Source of the DNA: Altibacter sp.
GTDB lineage: Bacteria; Bacteroidota; Bacteroidia; Flavobacteriales; Flavobacteriaceae
Assembly (NCBI RefSeq): GCF_019913785.1
Contig: NZ_JAIOHK010000011.1
Coordinates: 1-64,000 of the forward strand
DNA: 64,000 nt
Reading direction: 5' to 3'
Part shown: piece by piece, positions 55,814 through 63,577 of the stretch
Layout: each line of letters opens with the position of its first letter
Numbering within the stretch: the first letter of the stretch is position 1
The notes under the pieces: generated by a model
Told to the model about the DNA's origin: nothing
Databases searched by the model: none
Seen by the model: the letters and a program-made list of their open reading frames with translations, nothing else
Made by a program: the position numbers and the translations under genes

Positions 55814-56091
55814 TATAAATATTTACGTTCAGCGTAAAAGGGCCCTAACGGAAGTACCGAGCATAGTATCACAATACCCAATGTTTGAAACGACCAGTTT
55901 AACTTTTGATACATAACATACGCCCCGGCGATGTACAGGATAAATAGAATTCCATGTGCCATACCTACAACTTGTACATACTGCGGCATGTCCCAAATAT
56001 ATTTTAACGGCATGGCAATGCCCAACAGGACTAAAAATGATATTGCCTCTAGGGTGCTTATTATTTTAAATGTTTTAACTGAAGTGTCCAA
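55813..56091 (-). CDS. DUF3817 membrane protein
   Basis: A 92-residue protein with three membrane helices. TFKIISTLEAISFLVLLGIAMPLKY and VVGMAHGILFILYIA are the DUF3817 hallmarks (the His in the second helix is conserved). Function unknown. Translationally coupled to the MscS channel. Confidence 0.88.
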   Translation of the reverse strand: MDTSVKTFKIISTLEAISFLVLLGIAMPLKYIWDMPQYVQVVGMAHGILFILYIAGAYVMYQKLNWSFQTLGIVILCSVLPLGPFYAERKYL

Positions 56092-56108
56092 TTTTCTAAA
56101 TTTTTATG

Positions 56109-56116
56109 CAAAGATA
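56109..56116 (-). promoter_or_regulatory. -7 element of the DUF3817-MscS operon
   Basis: Minus-strand TATCTTTG fits TAnnTTTG, 17 bases before the ATG at 56091. Confidence 0.5.
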
Positions 56117-56166
56117 CAGGATGTAACTATGTAGCATACATTTTAAGAAGATTTTAATGAATCTCT

Positions 56167-56784
56167 TTAATCTTCGCAAGGGAAAGGAGTGTTCAACGTG
56201 GGATAGGCCCAGTTCTTCTTATAACTATAATGCCACCATTCGGTACGAACGGTGTTGAAGCCAAAAAGGCGCATCCCTTCGATAAGTAGTTTTCGATGGT
56301 TTAAAATCTCCTCCGAAAAATTATAATTATCAATATGTGCCTCACGTCCGAAGTAATCATAATCACTGCCCATTTCCACATAGCAGCCCTCCAGAGTCAC
56401 CAGGGTAATATCAACTGCGGCCCCTTTGTTGTGGACAGAGCCATTTCCGTAAGGATTGCCAACATAGGTAGGTCGTGGTACCTTGGCCCACATCTTTTTC
56501 TGGACATCAAGAGGACGGTAACAATCGTATATTTTAATATAATATCCGCGTTCGCAAAAATACTGATTGGCAAGTAACAGTGCCTTGGCCACTTCGGGTC
56601 GAAGTAGACATTTGGCACAGTCGTACAAGGTTTCCCCAATAAAATTATCTGGAGTAGCATAACGTATTTCGTAATGAAACTCAGATGATAATTCGGATAG
56701 ATCGACCAACTCTTCTTGTGAAAAAAGCATCGGACAATAACCGAAGCAGGCTAAAAGATACGAGATGGTAACAATTCTTTTCAT
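56167..56784 (-). CDS. D-alanyl-D-alanine dipeptidase (M15D, VanX/DdpX-like)
   Basis: A 205-residue zinc peptidase with a short N-terminal signal peptide (1-22). Zinc ligands and catalytic residues are in GSVHNKGAAVDITL (His, Asp) and RTEWWHYSYK (catalytic Glu, His). IKIYDCYRPLDVQKKMW carries the conserved Arg. It cleaves D-Ala-D-Ala, most likely for cell wall recycling, since no other van genes are present. Extra Cys pairs (YDCAKCLL) are visible. Confidence 0.9.
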   Translation of the reverse strand: MKRIVTISYLLACFGYCPMLFSQEELVDLSELSSEFHYEIRYATPDNFIGETLYDCAKCLLRPEVAKALLLANQYFCERGYYIKIYDCYRPLDVQKKMWAKVPRPTYVGNPYGNGSVHNKGAAVDITLVTLEGCYVEMGSDYDYFGREAHIDNYNFSEEILNHRKLLIEGMRLFGFNTVRTEWWHYSYKKNWAYPTLNTPFPCED

Positions 56785-56846
56785 TTAAAAATAGGTGTAG
56801 GTAACACAAGCGCCATTCAAATTTCAAGATACTCAATTTTGAGCAT

Positions 56847-56877
56847 AAAAAAAGCGGCTTGTGGGGAAGCCGCTTTT
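56847..56877 (-). terminator. Terminator of the OmpA lipoprotein gene
   Basis: AAAAGCGGCTT and AAGCCGCTTTT around a six-base loop; seven U on the minus-strand RNA. Confidence 0.9.
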
Positions 56878-56900
56878 CGCATAGTTGTTTACTTTCTTTG

Positions 56901-57743
56901 TTAATTGGCAGAAAGCAAGGCCAAAAACTTATCTAAGTTAGGTAAGATAACAATTCGGGTTCTACGATTGGTAGCACGGCCGTCCTTGGTCTCATTTTCG
57001 GTGAGGGGATGGAAACTACTTCTTCCGGCAGCTATCAATTTTTCAGGAGCTACGCCGTATTTGTCCTGTAGCGTTCTAATAACCGCTGTTGCACGCTCTA
57101 CGCTTAACTCCCAGTTGTCCTTAATATACGATCCCGGTTTAACAGTTTGAGAATCGGTATGACCTTCAACCATCACTTCCAGAGCCGGCTCGCTATTGAT
57201 TACATTGGCAAGTCGTTCAAGCAGATTGTTAGCGTCCGGGTTTACTTTATAGCTACCCGATTTGAACAATAATTTATCAGAAATAGTGATCATAACAACT
57301 GTTTCATCAATATCAATCTGAATATCATCTTCTTCACCTTCAGCAATCAAACTGTTGTCTAAATTCTTCTTTAAGTTATGGGAGATAATAAGGTTCATAG
57401 AGTCTTGTAAGGTCTTTGCCTGGGCTAATTCGTTTTGATCGACATTGGCTAAGGCTGCCTTCATCTTTTCCTTGTCGTCGTTGGAGATTACTACATTCTC
57501 AAATTGTTGCAATCTGTTGTTGTTAGAACTCGTCAACGACTGGATCTTGGTGTTGTAACTGGCAACACGTTCTTCGATCTTAGCATACTTTGCTTCAATC
57601 TCTTCTTTTTCAAGTTGGGTTTTGGCTAATGTTGAACGCGTATCGTTATACTGTCCTTCCAATTCAACATACTTTTTTTTCGAAACACATGAGGTGGTTA
57701 GAAATACCCCGGAGAGCAGGGTTAGTGCAATTAGTTTTTTCAT
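56901..57743 (-). CDS. OmpA-family lipoprotein with coiled coil
   Basis: A 280-residue protein with lipobox TTSC (Cys19), a coiled-coil region (about 25-75: YVELEGQYNDTRSTLAKTQLEKEEIEAKY) and an OmpA C-terminal domain (about 155-280: VEGHTDSQTVKPG, ELSVERATAVIRTL, ATNRRTRIVI). It anchors the outer membrane to peptidoglycan, like Pal. Monocistronic. Confidence 0.9.
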   Translation of the reverse strand: MKKLIALTLLSGVFLTTSCVSKKKYVELEGQYNDTRSTLAKTQLEKEEIEAKYAKIEERVASYNTKIQSLTSSNNNRLQQFENVVISNDDKEKMKAALANVDQNELAQAKTLQDSMNLIISHNLKKNLDNSLIAEGEEDDIQIDIDETVVMITISDKLLFKSGSYKVNPDANNLLERLANVINSEPALEVMVEGHTDSQTVKPGSYIKDNWELSVERATAVIRTLQDKYGVAPEKLIAAGRSSFHPLTENETKDGRATNRRTRIVILPNLDKFLALLSAN

Positions 57744-57771
57744 TTTACTAAGTTTAATGGTTTATGTACGG

Positions 57772-57779
57772 CAAATATA
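57772..57779 (-). promoter_or_regulatory. -7 element of the OmpA lipoprotein gene
   Basis: Minus-strand TATATTTG fits TAnnTTTG, 28 bases before the ATG. Confidence 0.5.
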
Positions 57780-57889
57780 ACCGCATGTGTCACCAAAAAA
57801 TTAGTTAAGGTCTGCTATTGTTTTGTTAAATAAAAACCACATTACGGCCCTAGTGTTAAATGTATCAGAAAAAGCAAGTATGGCACAAA

Positions 57890-57916
57890 AAAAAAGGATG
57901 CAACTGCATCCTTTTC
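57890..57916 (-). terminator. Terminator of rpoD
   Basis: AAAAGGATGCA and TGCATCCTTTT separated by two bases; minus-strand RNA ends in ten U. Confidence 0.85.
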
Positions 57917-57925
57917 GTTTTTCTG

Positions 57926-58792
57926 TTATCCTAAGAATTTTTTCAGAATATGACTTTTCGACTCCTGTCGTAATCTTCGTATGGCTTTTTCCCGAATTTG
58001 CCGAACGCGTTCCCGACTCAATTCGAAGGTATCTCCAATTTCCTGAAGCGTCATTGGCGGGTGTCCGCTAAGGCCGAAGTTCAGCTTTACTACATCACCT
58101 TCACGTGGCGACAGTGTTTCTAAGGCGCGGTCTATTTCAATTCGCAAGGATTCATGCATTAATTCCTTATCCGGATTTGGACTTTTAGAGGAACTCAATA
58201 CATCGTATAGATTGTTATCGTTTTCACCTTCCTGAAAGGGCGCATCCATCGATAAGCTTCTGCTGGCGTTCTTCATGGATTGCTTTACGCTACTTATGGT
58301 CATGTCTAGTTCCTGCGCAATTTCTTCGGCAGATGGTGGTCTTTCGTGTACCTGTTCTAAATGTATAGAGGCCTTTCGGATCTTATTGATATCTCCAATC
58401 TTATTAAGCGGCAACCGTACAACTCGAGATTGTTCGGCTATAGCCTGCAATATTGCCTGACGTATCCACCAAACGGCGTACGAGATAAATTTAAATCCTC
58501 TGGTCTCGTCAAATCGCTTGGCAGCTTTTACCAAACCAACATTCCCTTCATTAATAAGGTCGGGCAGACTTAGACCCTGATTTTGATATTGTTTTGCAAC
58601 CGAAATAACAAATCTAAGATTTGAACGCGTTAGTTTATCTAGCGCTCTTTGATCACCTTCGCGTATTCGTTGGGCAAGATCAACTTCTTCTTCAGCGGTT
58701 ATCATATCAATTCTACTTACATCCTGTAAATAGGTGTTTAAAGATTTGGTTTCTCGATTGGTAACCTGCTTCGTAATTTTAAGTTGTCTCAT
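57926..58792 (-). CDS. rpoD: Primary RNA polymerase sigma factor
   Basis: A 288-residue sigma-70 factor. It lacks region 1.1 and the long non-conserved insert, as usual for Bacteroidota. Visible: region 1.2 ([15 protein letters not shown]), region 2 ([43 protein letters not shown]), region 3 and region 4 with [12 protein letters not shown] and [21 protein letters not shown]. It is the factor that reads the TTTG...TAnnTTTG promoters found throughout this window. Confidence 0.97.
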   Translation of the reverse strand: MRQLKITKQVTNRETKSLNTYLQDVSRIDMITAEEEVDLAQRIREGDQRALDKLTRSNLRFVISVAKQYQNQGLSLPDLINEGNVGLVKAAKRFDETRGFKFISYAVWWIRQAILQAIAEQSRVVRLPLNKIGDINKIRKASIHLEQVHERPPSAEEIAQELDMTISSVKQSMKNASRSLSMDAPFQEGENDNNLYDVLSSSKSPNPDKELMHESLRIEIDRALETLSPREGDVVKLNFGLSGHPPMTLQEIGDTFELSRERVRQIREKAIRRLRQESKSHILKKFLG

Positions 58793-58879
58793 ATAGGTGT
58801 TTCTGTTTTAAATTCGTTAACATGGCATAATATCATTTAAGATCCACAATTCCAAATTCTTAACACTATTTGTTAAATT

Positions 58880-58887
58880 TATTTTTG
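58880..58887 (+). promoter_or_regulatory. -7 element for the 69-residue membrane protein
   Basis: TATTTTTG fits TAnnTTTG; leader of about 30 bases. Confidence 0.45.
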
Positions 58888-58924
58888 AAATAGAGAATTT
58901 GAGTATCTTATAATAAAAATTACA

Positions 58925-59134
58925 ATGATTTATATTTTTCATTTTTCAATAGGTATCGTTTCTTTATTTCTGAAGTTTTTTGTGATCCAAATTCCGAAAG
59001 AAGTACCGCATCCCGACAATAATTCGCCCTTAGACCTTAGCAATCCGGCCGATATTATTATCTACATTGTTATTCCTATTATATTTGTTGCACTTTATTT
59101 TCTGTCCCGAAAACGGAAAAAGAATAACAATTAA
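58925..59134 (+). CDS. Small membrane protein (69 residues)
   Basis: Two hydrophobic segments (about 4-22 and 45-60) flank a polar loop with IPKEVPHPDNNSPLDLSNPAD, and a basic tail (RKRKKNNN) ends the protein. I recall similar short proteins (with DNNTPLDLS) in many flavobacteria. The first segment might be an upstream extension; a start inside it is not available as ATG. Function unknown. Confidence 0.7.
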   Translation: MIYIFHFSIGIVSLFLKFFVIQIPKEVPHPDNNSPLDLSNPADIIIYIVIPIIFVALYFLSRKRKKNNN

Positions 59135-59202
59135 ACCTTACTGAAAAAAATGTGTCATATGTTTGGTGCAATTGTTGCTAAGATATTGCAAAAAATTGAT
59201 TT

Positions 59203-59853
59203 ATGAAACTGAAGTTGAGTTTGGCAATCGCCATGATTATTTGGACGGCAAATGCTGTGTTTTCGCAAATTGAAAATCCAAGCACTACGGTACAATTCGA
59301 ATCGACCGAAACAAATACGACCGACCCAACGGGTTATGAATTACCCGCCATTAAGACACCCAGCTTAAGTAAGCCCGACACACCTTCTAAGTATAGTGAA
59401 AAAGCCGAGGACGACCCGAAGCCTCTGGATATGACCAAGGGGGATGGCTTGTTGGAATTTAATTCGGGGACAGCTCCCAAATATTTTACCAAGGACAAAC
59501 CCGTCACCGATGCTGTGGGTGGCGATCAATATCTGGGCGATATAAAAACGGGATCCAAAATTGTGAGTGTGCAATACCGAGATCACGAATATGTGGATGG
59601 CGATCAGATCCGTATTTTTGTAAATGACGATATGATCCAGTCCAGTATTACACTGCAAGGAGGATTTAGAGGATTTAATCTAACTCTGGACAGCGGCTTT
59701 AACCGCATTGAATTCGTTGCTTTGAACCAGGGTTCTTCCGGGCCAAACACTGCCGAGCTACATATCTATGACGAAAAGGGCCAACTAATCTCAGCAAAAG
59801 AGTGGAACCTGTTAACCGGTGATAAGGCCACCTTTGTAATTGTAAAAGAGTAG
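59203..59853 (+). CDS. Exported protein of unknown function
   Basis: A 216-residue protein with a signal peptide (1-21, ending AVFSQ), a Thr/Pro-rich low-complexity stretch (about 25-85) and a C-terminal beta-sandwich-like domain (about 105-216: SVQYRDHEYVDGDQIRIFVND, SGFNRIEFVALNQGSSGPNTAEL, then HIYDEKGQLIS). I recall flavobacterial homologues without a named function. Surface or periplasmic. Confidence 0.75.
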   Translation: MKLKLSLAIAMIIWTANAVFSQIENPSTTVQFESTETNTTDPTGYELPAIKTPSLSKPDTPSKYSEKAEDDPKPLDMTKGDGLLEFNSGTAPKYFTKDKPVTDAVGGDQYLGDIKTGSKIVSVQYRDHEYVDGDQIRIFVNDDMIQSSITLQGGFRGFNLTLDSGFNRIEFVALNQGSSGPNTAELHIYDEKGQLISAKEWNLLTGDKATFVIVKE

Positions 59854-59896
59854 CTGCAATACAAACTGTTGGAACTGCAATAAAAATATTTTATAA

Positions 59897-59932
59897 TGTA
59901 AAGCGTACTTTACAATATAATAACTATATTTG
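59897..59932 (+). promoter_or_regulatory. Palindrome and promoter of the membrane protein/XRE pair
   Basis: TGTAAAG-CGTA-CTTTACA (59897-59914) is a perfect 18-base palindrome placed where the -33 element should be; the -7 box TATATTTG follows at 59925-59932. A regulator bound there would block the promoter. Confidence 0.65.
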
Positions 59933-59960
59933 TCATATTGTTAAATAAACTTATATTGAT

Positions 59961-60413
59961 ATGACGCTATTAAAAAATATTTGGGAATGGGATAAGCGCA
60001 ATTTTGAGCGTCTTCGACGTTTTCAATTACCCCACCGGTTTAAGCAGATTGGATTCGCACTTTTTTTAGTGGCCTTCCTGGCGCTACTCGCTTTTCGTTT
60101 CGTCAATAACGACGCAACCGTGATAAAAACAAGCCTCAAGTATATATTATTGATTGGTTTGTTGATTATTTCGGTGTCTAAGGAAAAGATAGAGGATGAA
60201 CGTATCGTACAGTTGCGGCAACAATCCTATCAAGTTGCATTTGTAGTAGGAGTGCTGTATTCCATCCTAATACTTCCTCTTGTGAATTATATGGCAGATG
60301 TGATCTTTAAAAAAGAATCTCTTGGATTCGAAGTGAATTCCTGGGAAGTTCTGTTCATTATGTTACTTATGCAGTGGTTCATTTTTAGAATGATGCGAAA
60401 AAAATGTTCCTGA
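59961..60413 (+). CDS. Four-helix membrane protein, DUF2178-like
   Basis: A 150-residue protein with an amphipathic basic start (WEWDKRNFERLRRFQLPHRFKQ) and four hydrophobic helices (about 29-48, 58-75, 90-108 and 128-142). The motif KEKIEDERIVQLRQQSYQ between helices 2 and 3 is typical of the small membrane proteins encoded with YozG-like XRE regulators. The XRE gene overlaps its stop (TGATG). Function unknown. Confidence 0.8.
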   Translation: MTLLKNIWEWDKRNFERLRRFQLPHRFKQIGFALFLVAFLALLAFRFVNNDATVIKTSLKYILLIGLLIISVSKEKIEDERIVQLRQQSYQVAFVVGVLYSILILPLVNYMADVIFKKESLGFEVNSWEVLFIMLLMQWFIFRMMRKKCS

Positions 60414-60613
60414 TGAAAAACACACTGAAAGTTGAACGCGCCATCTTGAATCTTACACAGGACGAACTCGCTAAGGAAATAGGGGTGTCGCGACAGACCA
60501 TAAATTCTATTGAAACCAATAGGTATGTGCCATCAACAGTACTTGCGCTGAAGCTGTCCGAACTTTTTAAAAAGCCGGTTAACGATTTTTTTACCCTGGA
60601 AGAAAATGATTAG
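60413..60613 (+). CDS. Small XRE-family regulator (YozG-like)
   Basis: A 66-residue protein that is just one helix-turn-helix: VERAILNLTQDELAKEIGVSRQTINSIETNRYVPST, then ALKLSELFKKPVNDFF. The ATG at 60413 overlaps the previous stop; an ATG nine bases upstream is also possible. It likely binds the palindrome at 59897-59914 and controls its own operon, acting with the membrane protein. Confidence 0.88.
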   Translation: MKNTLKVERAILNLTQDELAKEIGVSRQTINSIETNRYVPSTVLALKLSELFKKPVNDFFTLEEND

Positions 60614-60681
60614 TTTTCTGCGGTACCTCGTTTTACAACTTAGCCTATTTCTGCTGAAGTTATTTTTTTAACTTTGAAAAC

Positions 60682-61296
60682 TTATTCCTCTTCCTTGCGA
60701 AGATATTCCAATAAGCCCTCATAGTCTTCGATCTCGGTATATAGCTTACCCGCCAAACTTATAACCGGGTTTTGTACCGAATCCAATGGGGTTCTAGTAT
60801 TTGCCAATGCCATGGCAATTTGTTTTCTGATTTCAGGCTTTTCGGCAAGCGAGTGCGAATTAAAGATATATTTACTCTGTGTAAGACTACTCATTATAGT
60901 ATCACAGGTTGTGCAGTTTTCAGTAAGATATAAGGTGATCTGCTTTTTTGGCTTTATTTTGATGGCCTCGACTGGTTTTCTAAGGGAACGTCTCGAAATA
61001 CTGTCGTTTAATTGTAACTCGTATTTGTAATTCGCTCTTTTCCCTCGTTCCACAATCAGGGTATTGATAAGCACTTTTGAAGCACTAGGTACAAAAAACC
61101 ACCTAGGCTTACCTGCGCGTTGTTTGAATCCCGAACCCGATACGGTCATTAACACATCATAGTCGGTTTCAGACTCGTTTACCGCATACAGCATAAGTCG
61201 GTTGCGATCTTCCTCGTCCACTATCTTAACAGGTTCTTCCTGAGCATAGGCCTGGCTTACAAATACAAGGAGTACAAAAACTAATTTTCTCAACAT
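60682..61296 (-). CDS. Exported glutaredoxin-like protein
   Basis: A 204-residue protein with a signal peptide (1-19, ending AYAQ) after the ATG at 61296; the longer frame has no reason to be used. An N-terminal beta domain (about 30-115) is followed by a thioredoxin-fold part with a redox pair Cys128-Thr-Thr-Cys131 in LYLTENCTTCDT and a later PVISLAGKLY, which supplies a cis-Pro-like position. It may handle disulphides in the periplasm. Confidence 0.78.
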   Translation of the reverse strand: MLRKLVFVLLVFVSQAYAQEEPVKIVDEEDRNRLMLYAVNESETDYDVLMTVSGSGFKQRAGKPRWFFVPSASKVLINTLIVERGKRANYKYELQLNDSISRRSLRKPVEAIKIKPKKQITLYLTENCTTCDTIMSSLTQSKYIFNSHSLAEKPEIRKQIAMALANTRTPLDSVQNPVISLAGKLYTEIEDYEGLLEYLRKEEE

Positions 61297-61393
61297 AATT
61301 TGGAGTTTTAACAAGGGGTCAATATATGAAATAATCCTAGGAATAGAAACGATTCTGGTCAGTAATAGCCCTGTTTTTTTTACAAAAAAAACG

Positions 61394-61984
61394 CTAAAGC
61401 GAATTAGGATTGATCTCGTTAATTTCTGAAACTGCACCGTGGTTTAAATCATCTAAAAAAATAGTGCCAATACGCACCCGAACCAGTCGAAGGGTTGGAA
61501 ATCCAACAGCCGCCGTCATCTTGCGAAGCTGTCTAAACTTCCCTTCAGTAACACAAATGGAGATCCAGCAGGTGGGGCCGTGTCGATCGTCCCTTATTTT
61601 CTTCGTCCGGTTCGGAAAATCGGGGAGGGGAATCCTACGAACTGTTGCGGGTTTGGTTGTATACCGTATTCCGCTAAATCCAATTTCCACCCCATTTTCC
61701 ATGGCCTCCATGGCTTCGGAGGTAATCTCACCATCCAATTGCACATAGTATTCCTTTTCGATGGCACTGCTGTTTATGGTATCACTTAATTTTCCATCGC
61801 TGGTAAGTAATAATAAGCCCTCGCTCTTTTCATCCAATCGACCAATTACCATGGTTCCTTCCGGGAAGGAATATAACTCGGATAGTAATTTCTTTTTATG
61901 AGGCTTCACGTCGTTGGTTACCAACTGACTCAAATATCCAAAGGGTTTATTGATTTTAAAATGTCGGTGCTTTACGAGTTTCAT
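61394..61984 (-). CDS. 23S rRNA pseudouridine synthase (RluE/RsuA type)
   Basis: A 196-residue enzyme without an S4 domain. The catalytic Asp51 is in VIGRLDEKSEGLLLLTSDG; KPFGYLSQL, IEKEYYVQLDG and EGKFRQLRKMTAAVGFPTLRLVRVRI are the other family motifs. Closest in layout to RluE, which modifies U2457 in E. coli 23S rRNA; the exact target here is not shown. Confidence 0.9.
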   Translation of the reverse strand: MKLVKHRHFKINKPFGYLSQLVTNDVKPHKKKLLSELYSFPEGTMVIGRLDEKSEGLLLLTSDGKLSDTINSSAIEKEYYVQLDGEITSEAMEAMENGVEIGFSGIRYTTKPATVRRIPLPDFPNRTKKIRDDRHGPTCWISICVTEGKFRQLRKMTAAVGFPTLRLVRVRIGTIFLDDLNHGAVSEINEINPNSL

Positions 61985-62068
61985 CTAAGGAATAGGAAGG
62001 TGAGAAATGGTTTCAGCAAAAATAGGTGTTTACGAGTAGAAATTGTGCTTTTACGGTATAATTAGCAG

Positions 62069-62076
62069 TATCTTTG
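62069..62076 (+). promoter_or_regulatory. -7 element of the DUF1456 gene
   Basis: TATCTTTG fits TAnnTTTG; a TTG lies 23 bases upstream (62043-62045). ATG 34 bases downstream. Confidence 0.5.
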
Positions 62077-62110
62077 TGCCATTCAAAAACACTTCAAAAC
62101 CAATCTAAAC

Positions 62111-62389
62111 ATGGGACTTACAAACAACGATATCATGAAAAAGCTGCGCGTTGCACTTAAGTTGCGCGATGACGATATTGTAAAAATATGCAGTTTGGTC
62201 GATTTTGCTGTGACTAAAAGCGAAATAGGCGCCATTTACAGAAATCCGGACCACCCAAAATATATGGAGTGCGGGGATCAATTCTTACGAAATTTCTTAA
62301 ACGGTTTAGTGATTCATCTTCGCGGTCCAATGCCTCCCAAAAAAGCCGCAGGCTCAACGCATAAAAAAACTGAAACTAAGGGGTCTTAA
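62111..62389 (+). CDS. DUF1456 protein with a single repeat
   Basis: A 92-residue protein. NNDIMKKLRVALKLRDDDIVKI and FLRNFLNGLVIHLRGP match DUF1456 (YehS). YehS-type proteins usually have two copies in about 150 residues; here there is one copy and a basic tail (PPKKAAGSTHKKTETKGS). It could be a natural short form or a shortened gene. Function unknown. Confidence 0.85.
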   Translation: MGLTNNDIMKKLRVALKLRDDDIVKICSLVDFAVTKSEIGAIYRNPDHPKYMECGDQFLRNFLNGLVIHLRGPMPPKKAAGSTHKKTETKGS

Positions 62390-62419
62390 TTTCAGCTTTA
62401 CTTTTAGGTCGGTTCACTT

Positions 62420-62557
62420 TTAAAGCAGATTCCATGCGAGTCGGATGGGTTTTGCATCTTCGTGTAGGTACTGGATGCTATCGGAAAATCGGATTAAGTT
62501 ATCGCGTTTTTCTGAAGCGATCTTTTTAATTTTCTGAATATTCCGTAAAGGTCTCAT
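62420..62557 (-). CDS. Possible small basic protein (45 residues)
   Basis: ATG at 62557 to TAA at 62422-62420 encodes MRPLRNIQKIKKIASEKRD..., ending PIRLAWNLL. It lies in the 500-base stretch 62390-62890, which has no other clear gene. The composition looks protein-like (basic, amphipathic), but no family is recognised and no strong start signal is seen. Confidence 0.35.
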   Translation of the reverse strand: MRPLRNIQKIKKIASEKRDNLIRFSDSIQYLHEDAKPIRLAWNLL

Positions 62558-62594
62558 AATAGTATGATTTTGTTTTTGATGCTATCTGTTACAC

Positions 62595-62681
62595 TTAACG
62601 GAAACGTCTTTTCGAGTTCCACGCGTACGCTTTTGATGTACTTACTCTTTCTGTGATTTGATTGCTGTTTAATGTTCTCAT
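62595..62681 (-). CDS. Possible micro-ORF (28 residues)
   Basis: ATG at 62681 to TAA at 62597-62595 encodes MRTLNSNQITERVSTSKAYA..., ending RRFR. It lies upstream of the 45-codon frame on the same strand, and both begin MR-x-L with a nearby N-x-Q. The A-rich stretch AACAAAATAAA just before the ATG is a typical Bacteroidota start context. Speculative. Confidence 0.28.
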   Translation of the reverse strand: MRTLNSNQITERVSTSKAYAWNSKRRFR

Positions 62682-62739
62682 TTTATTTTGTTTTTTGTTT
62701 TGTTATACCTAGTAGACGAGCAGGCTTATATTTTGTTAC

Positions 62740-62764
62740 AGTACTATGTATTGCAAAGTACTAT
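62740..62764. repeat. Direct repeat of AGTACTAT
   Basis: AGTACTAT at 62740-62747 and 62757-62764; 17 bases from start to start. Lies upstream of the possible micro-ORFs and could be a binding site. Confidence 0.35.
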
Positions 62765-62814
62765 TTTAACAAATATTTAACCAAATACGGTTTAATGGGG
62801 GAGTGCAATAGTCC

Positions 62815-62846
62815 AAAAAAAAGGATGATACTTAGTATCATCCTTT
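62815..62846 (-). terminator. Terminator of the exported protein gene at 62891
   Basis: AAAGGATGATAC and GTATCATCCTTT with a three-base loop; the minus-strand RNA ends in eight or more U. Confidence 0.88.
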
Positions 62847-62890
62847 AAATGGTACCGAAGTACCGTGTATATGCATAACGCAAAAAAATA

Positions 62891-63547
62891 TTAAAACCCT
62901 GCGGGCAAGGGGGCTGTACCCGTTGCAGTGTCTCCCATATCAACTGTAATTGAATTTATTGATTTTGTTATGAATCCTTTTCTGTAAATAATTAAATTTA
63001 GATAAAGATCGATTGGGGTATTAGAAAAGACACCCGATATTCTTGTTTTAAACTTCCCATTATTAATAAACGCTCTAATAAACCAGGTTTGGGTGACCGG
63101 ATTTGGATAGGCGTAAATTTGATATCCTTCTATACGGTCATTGTGAATATTGCTAGAGGTCATAATATCGGTATCTCCGGTACCTGCTTCAAGAAAATAA
63201 TATCCTTGAACCGTCACCATATAATTATCTGTTGATATTTTGGTGTCGTAATCCTGTAAGCCATTTGTAGACGTATTCTGAAAAATAAATTGTGCATAGT
63301 TTATTGGCCCATATTTACTTTGTGCTATGTCGTAACGAAGAATCTCATCTCCTGTTGACTTAATCAAAAGTTTTGAATCTCGAATCTGGGGATAATCTCC
63401 CGGGTTTTCAAGAAACAGACTATTGTCTATTTTTACATCACCAACAACGTCTAGAGTTGTTGCGGGGTTAGTCGTGTTTATTCCTACCTGTCCCCAAAGT
63501 GATACTACACAAATAAAATGCAGTATTAGAAGTAGTGTTTTTTTCAT
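62891..63547 (-). CDS. Exported protein with fibre-type head motif
   Basis: A 218-residue protein: signal peptide (1-19), then VGINTTNPATTLDVVGDVKID, the short repeat that begins many Bacteroidota surface and tail-fibre-like proteins. The rest is beta-rich. Its C-terminal 40 residues (LNLIIYRKGFITKSINSITVD...TGTAPLPAGF) resemble those of the upstream neighbour. The end is not a type IX sorting domain. Possibly an adhesin or surface fibre subunit. Confidence 0.75.
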   Translation of the reverse strand: MKKTLLLILHFICVVSLWGQVGINTTNPATTLDVVGDVKIDNSLFLENPGDYPQIRDSKLLIKSTGDEILRYDIAQSKYGPINYAQFIFQNTSTNGLQDYDTKISTDNYMVTVQGYYFLEAGTGDTDIMTSSNIHNDRIEGYQIYAYPNPVTQTWFIRAFINNGKFKTRISGVFSNTPIDLYLNLIIYRKGFITKSINSITVDMGDTATGTAPLPAGF

Positions 63548-63577
63548 ATTCTTATGTATATGTTCTTAGATACTTTT

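Noticed and set aside
61373-61392. T8/A8 inverted repeat between the pseudouridine synthase and glutaredoxin-like genes
   Set aside because: No GC pairs apart from the ends and a two-base loop; too weak for a terminator and probably a simple A/T run. The synthase stop lies beside it on the minus strand, so weak termination cannot be excluded.
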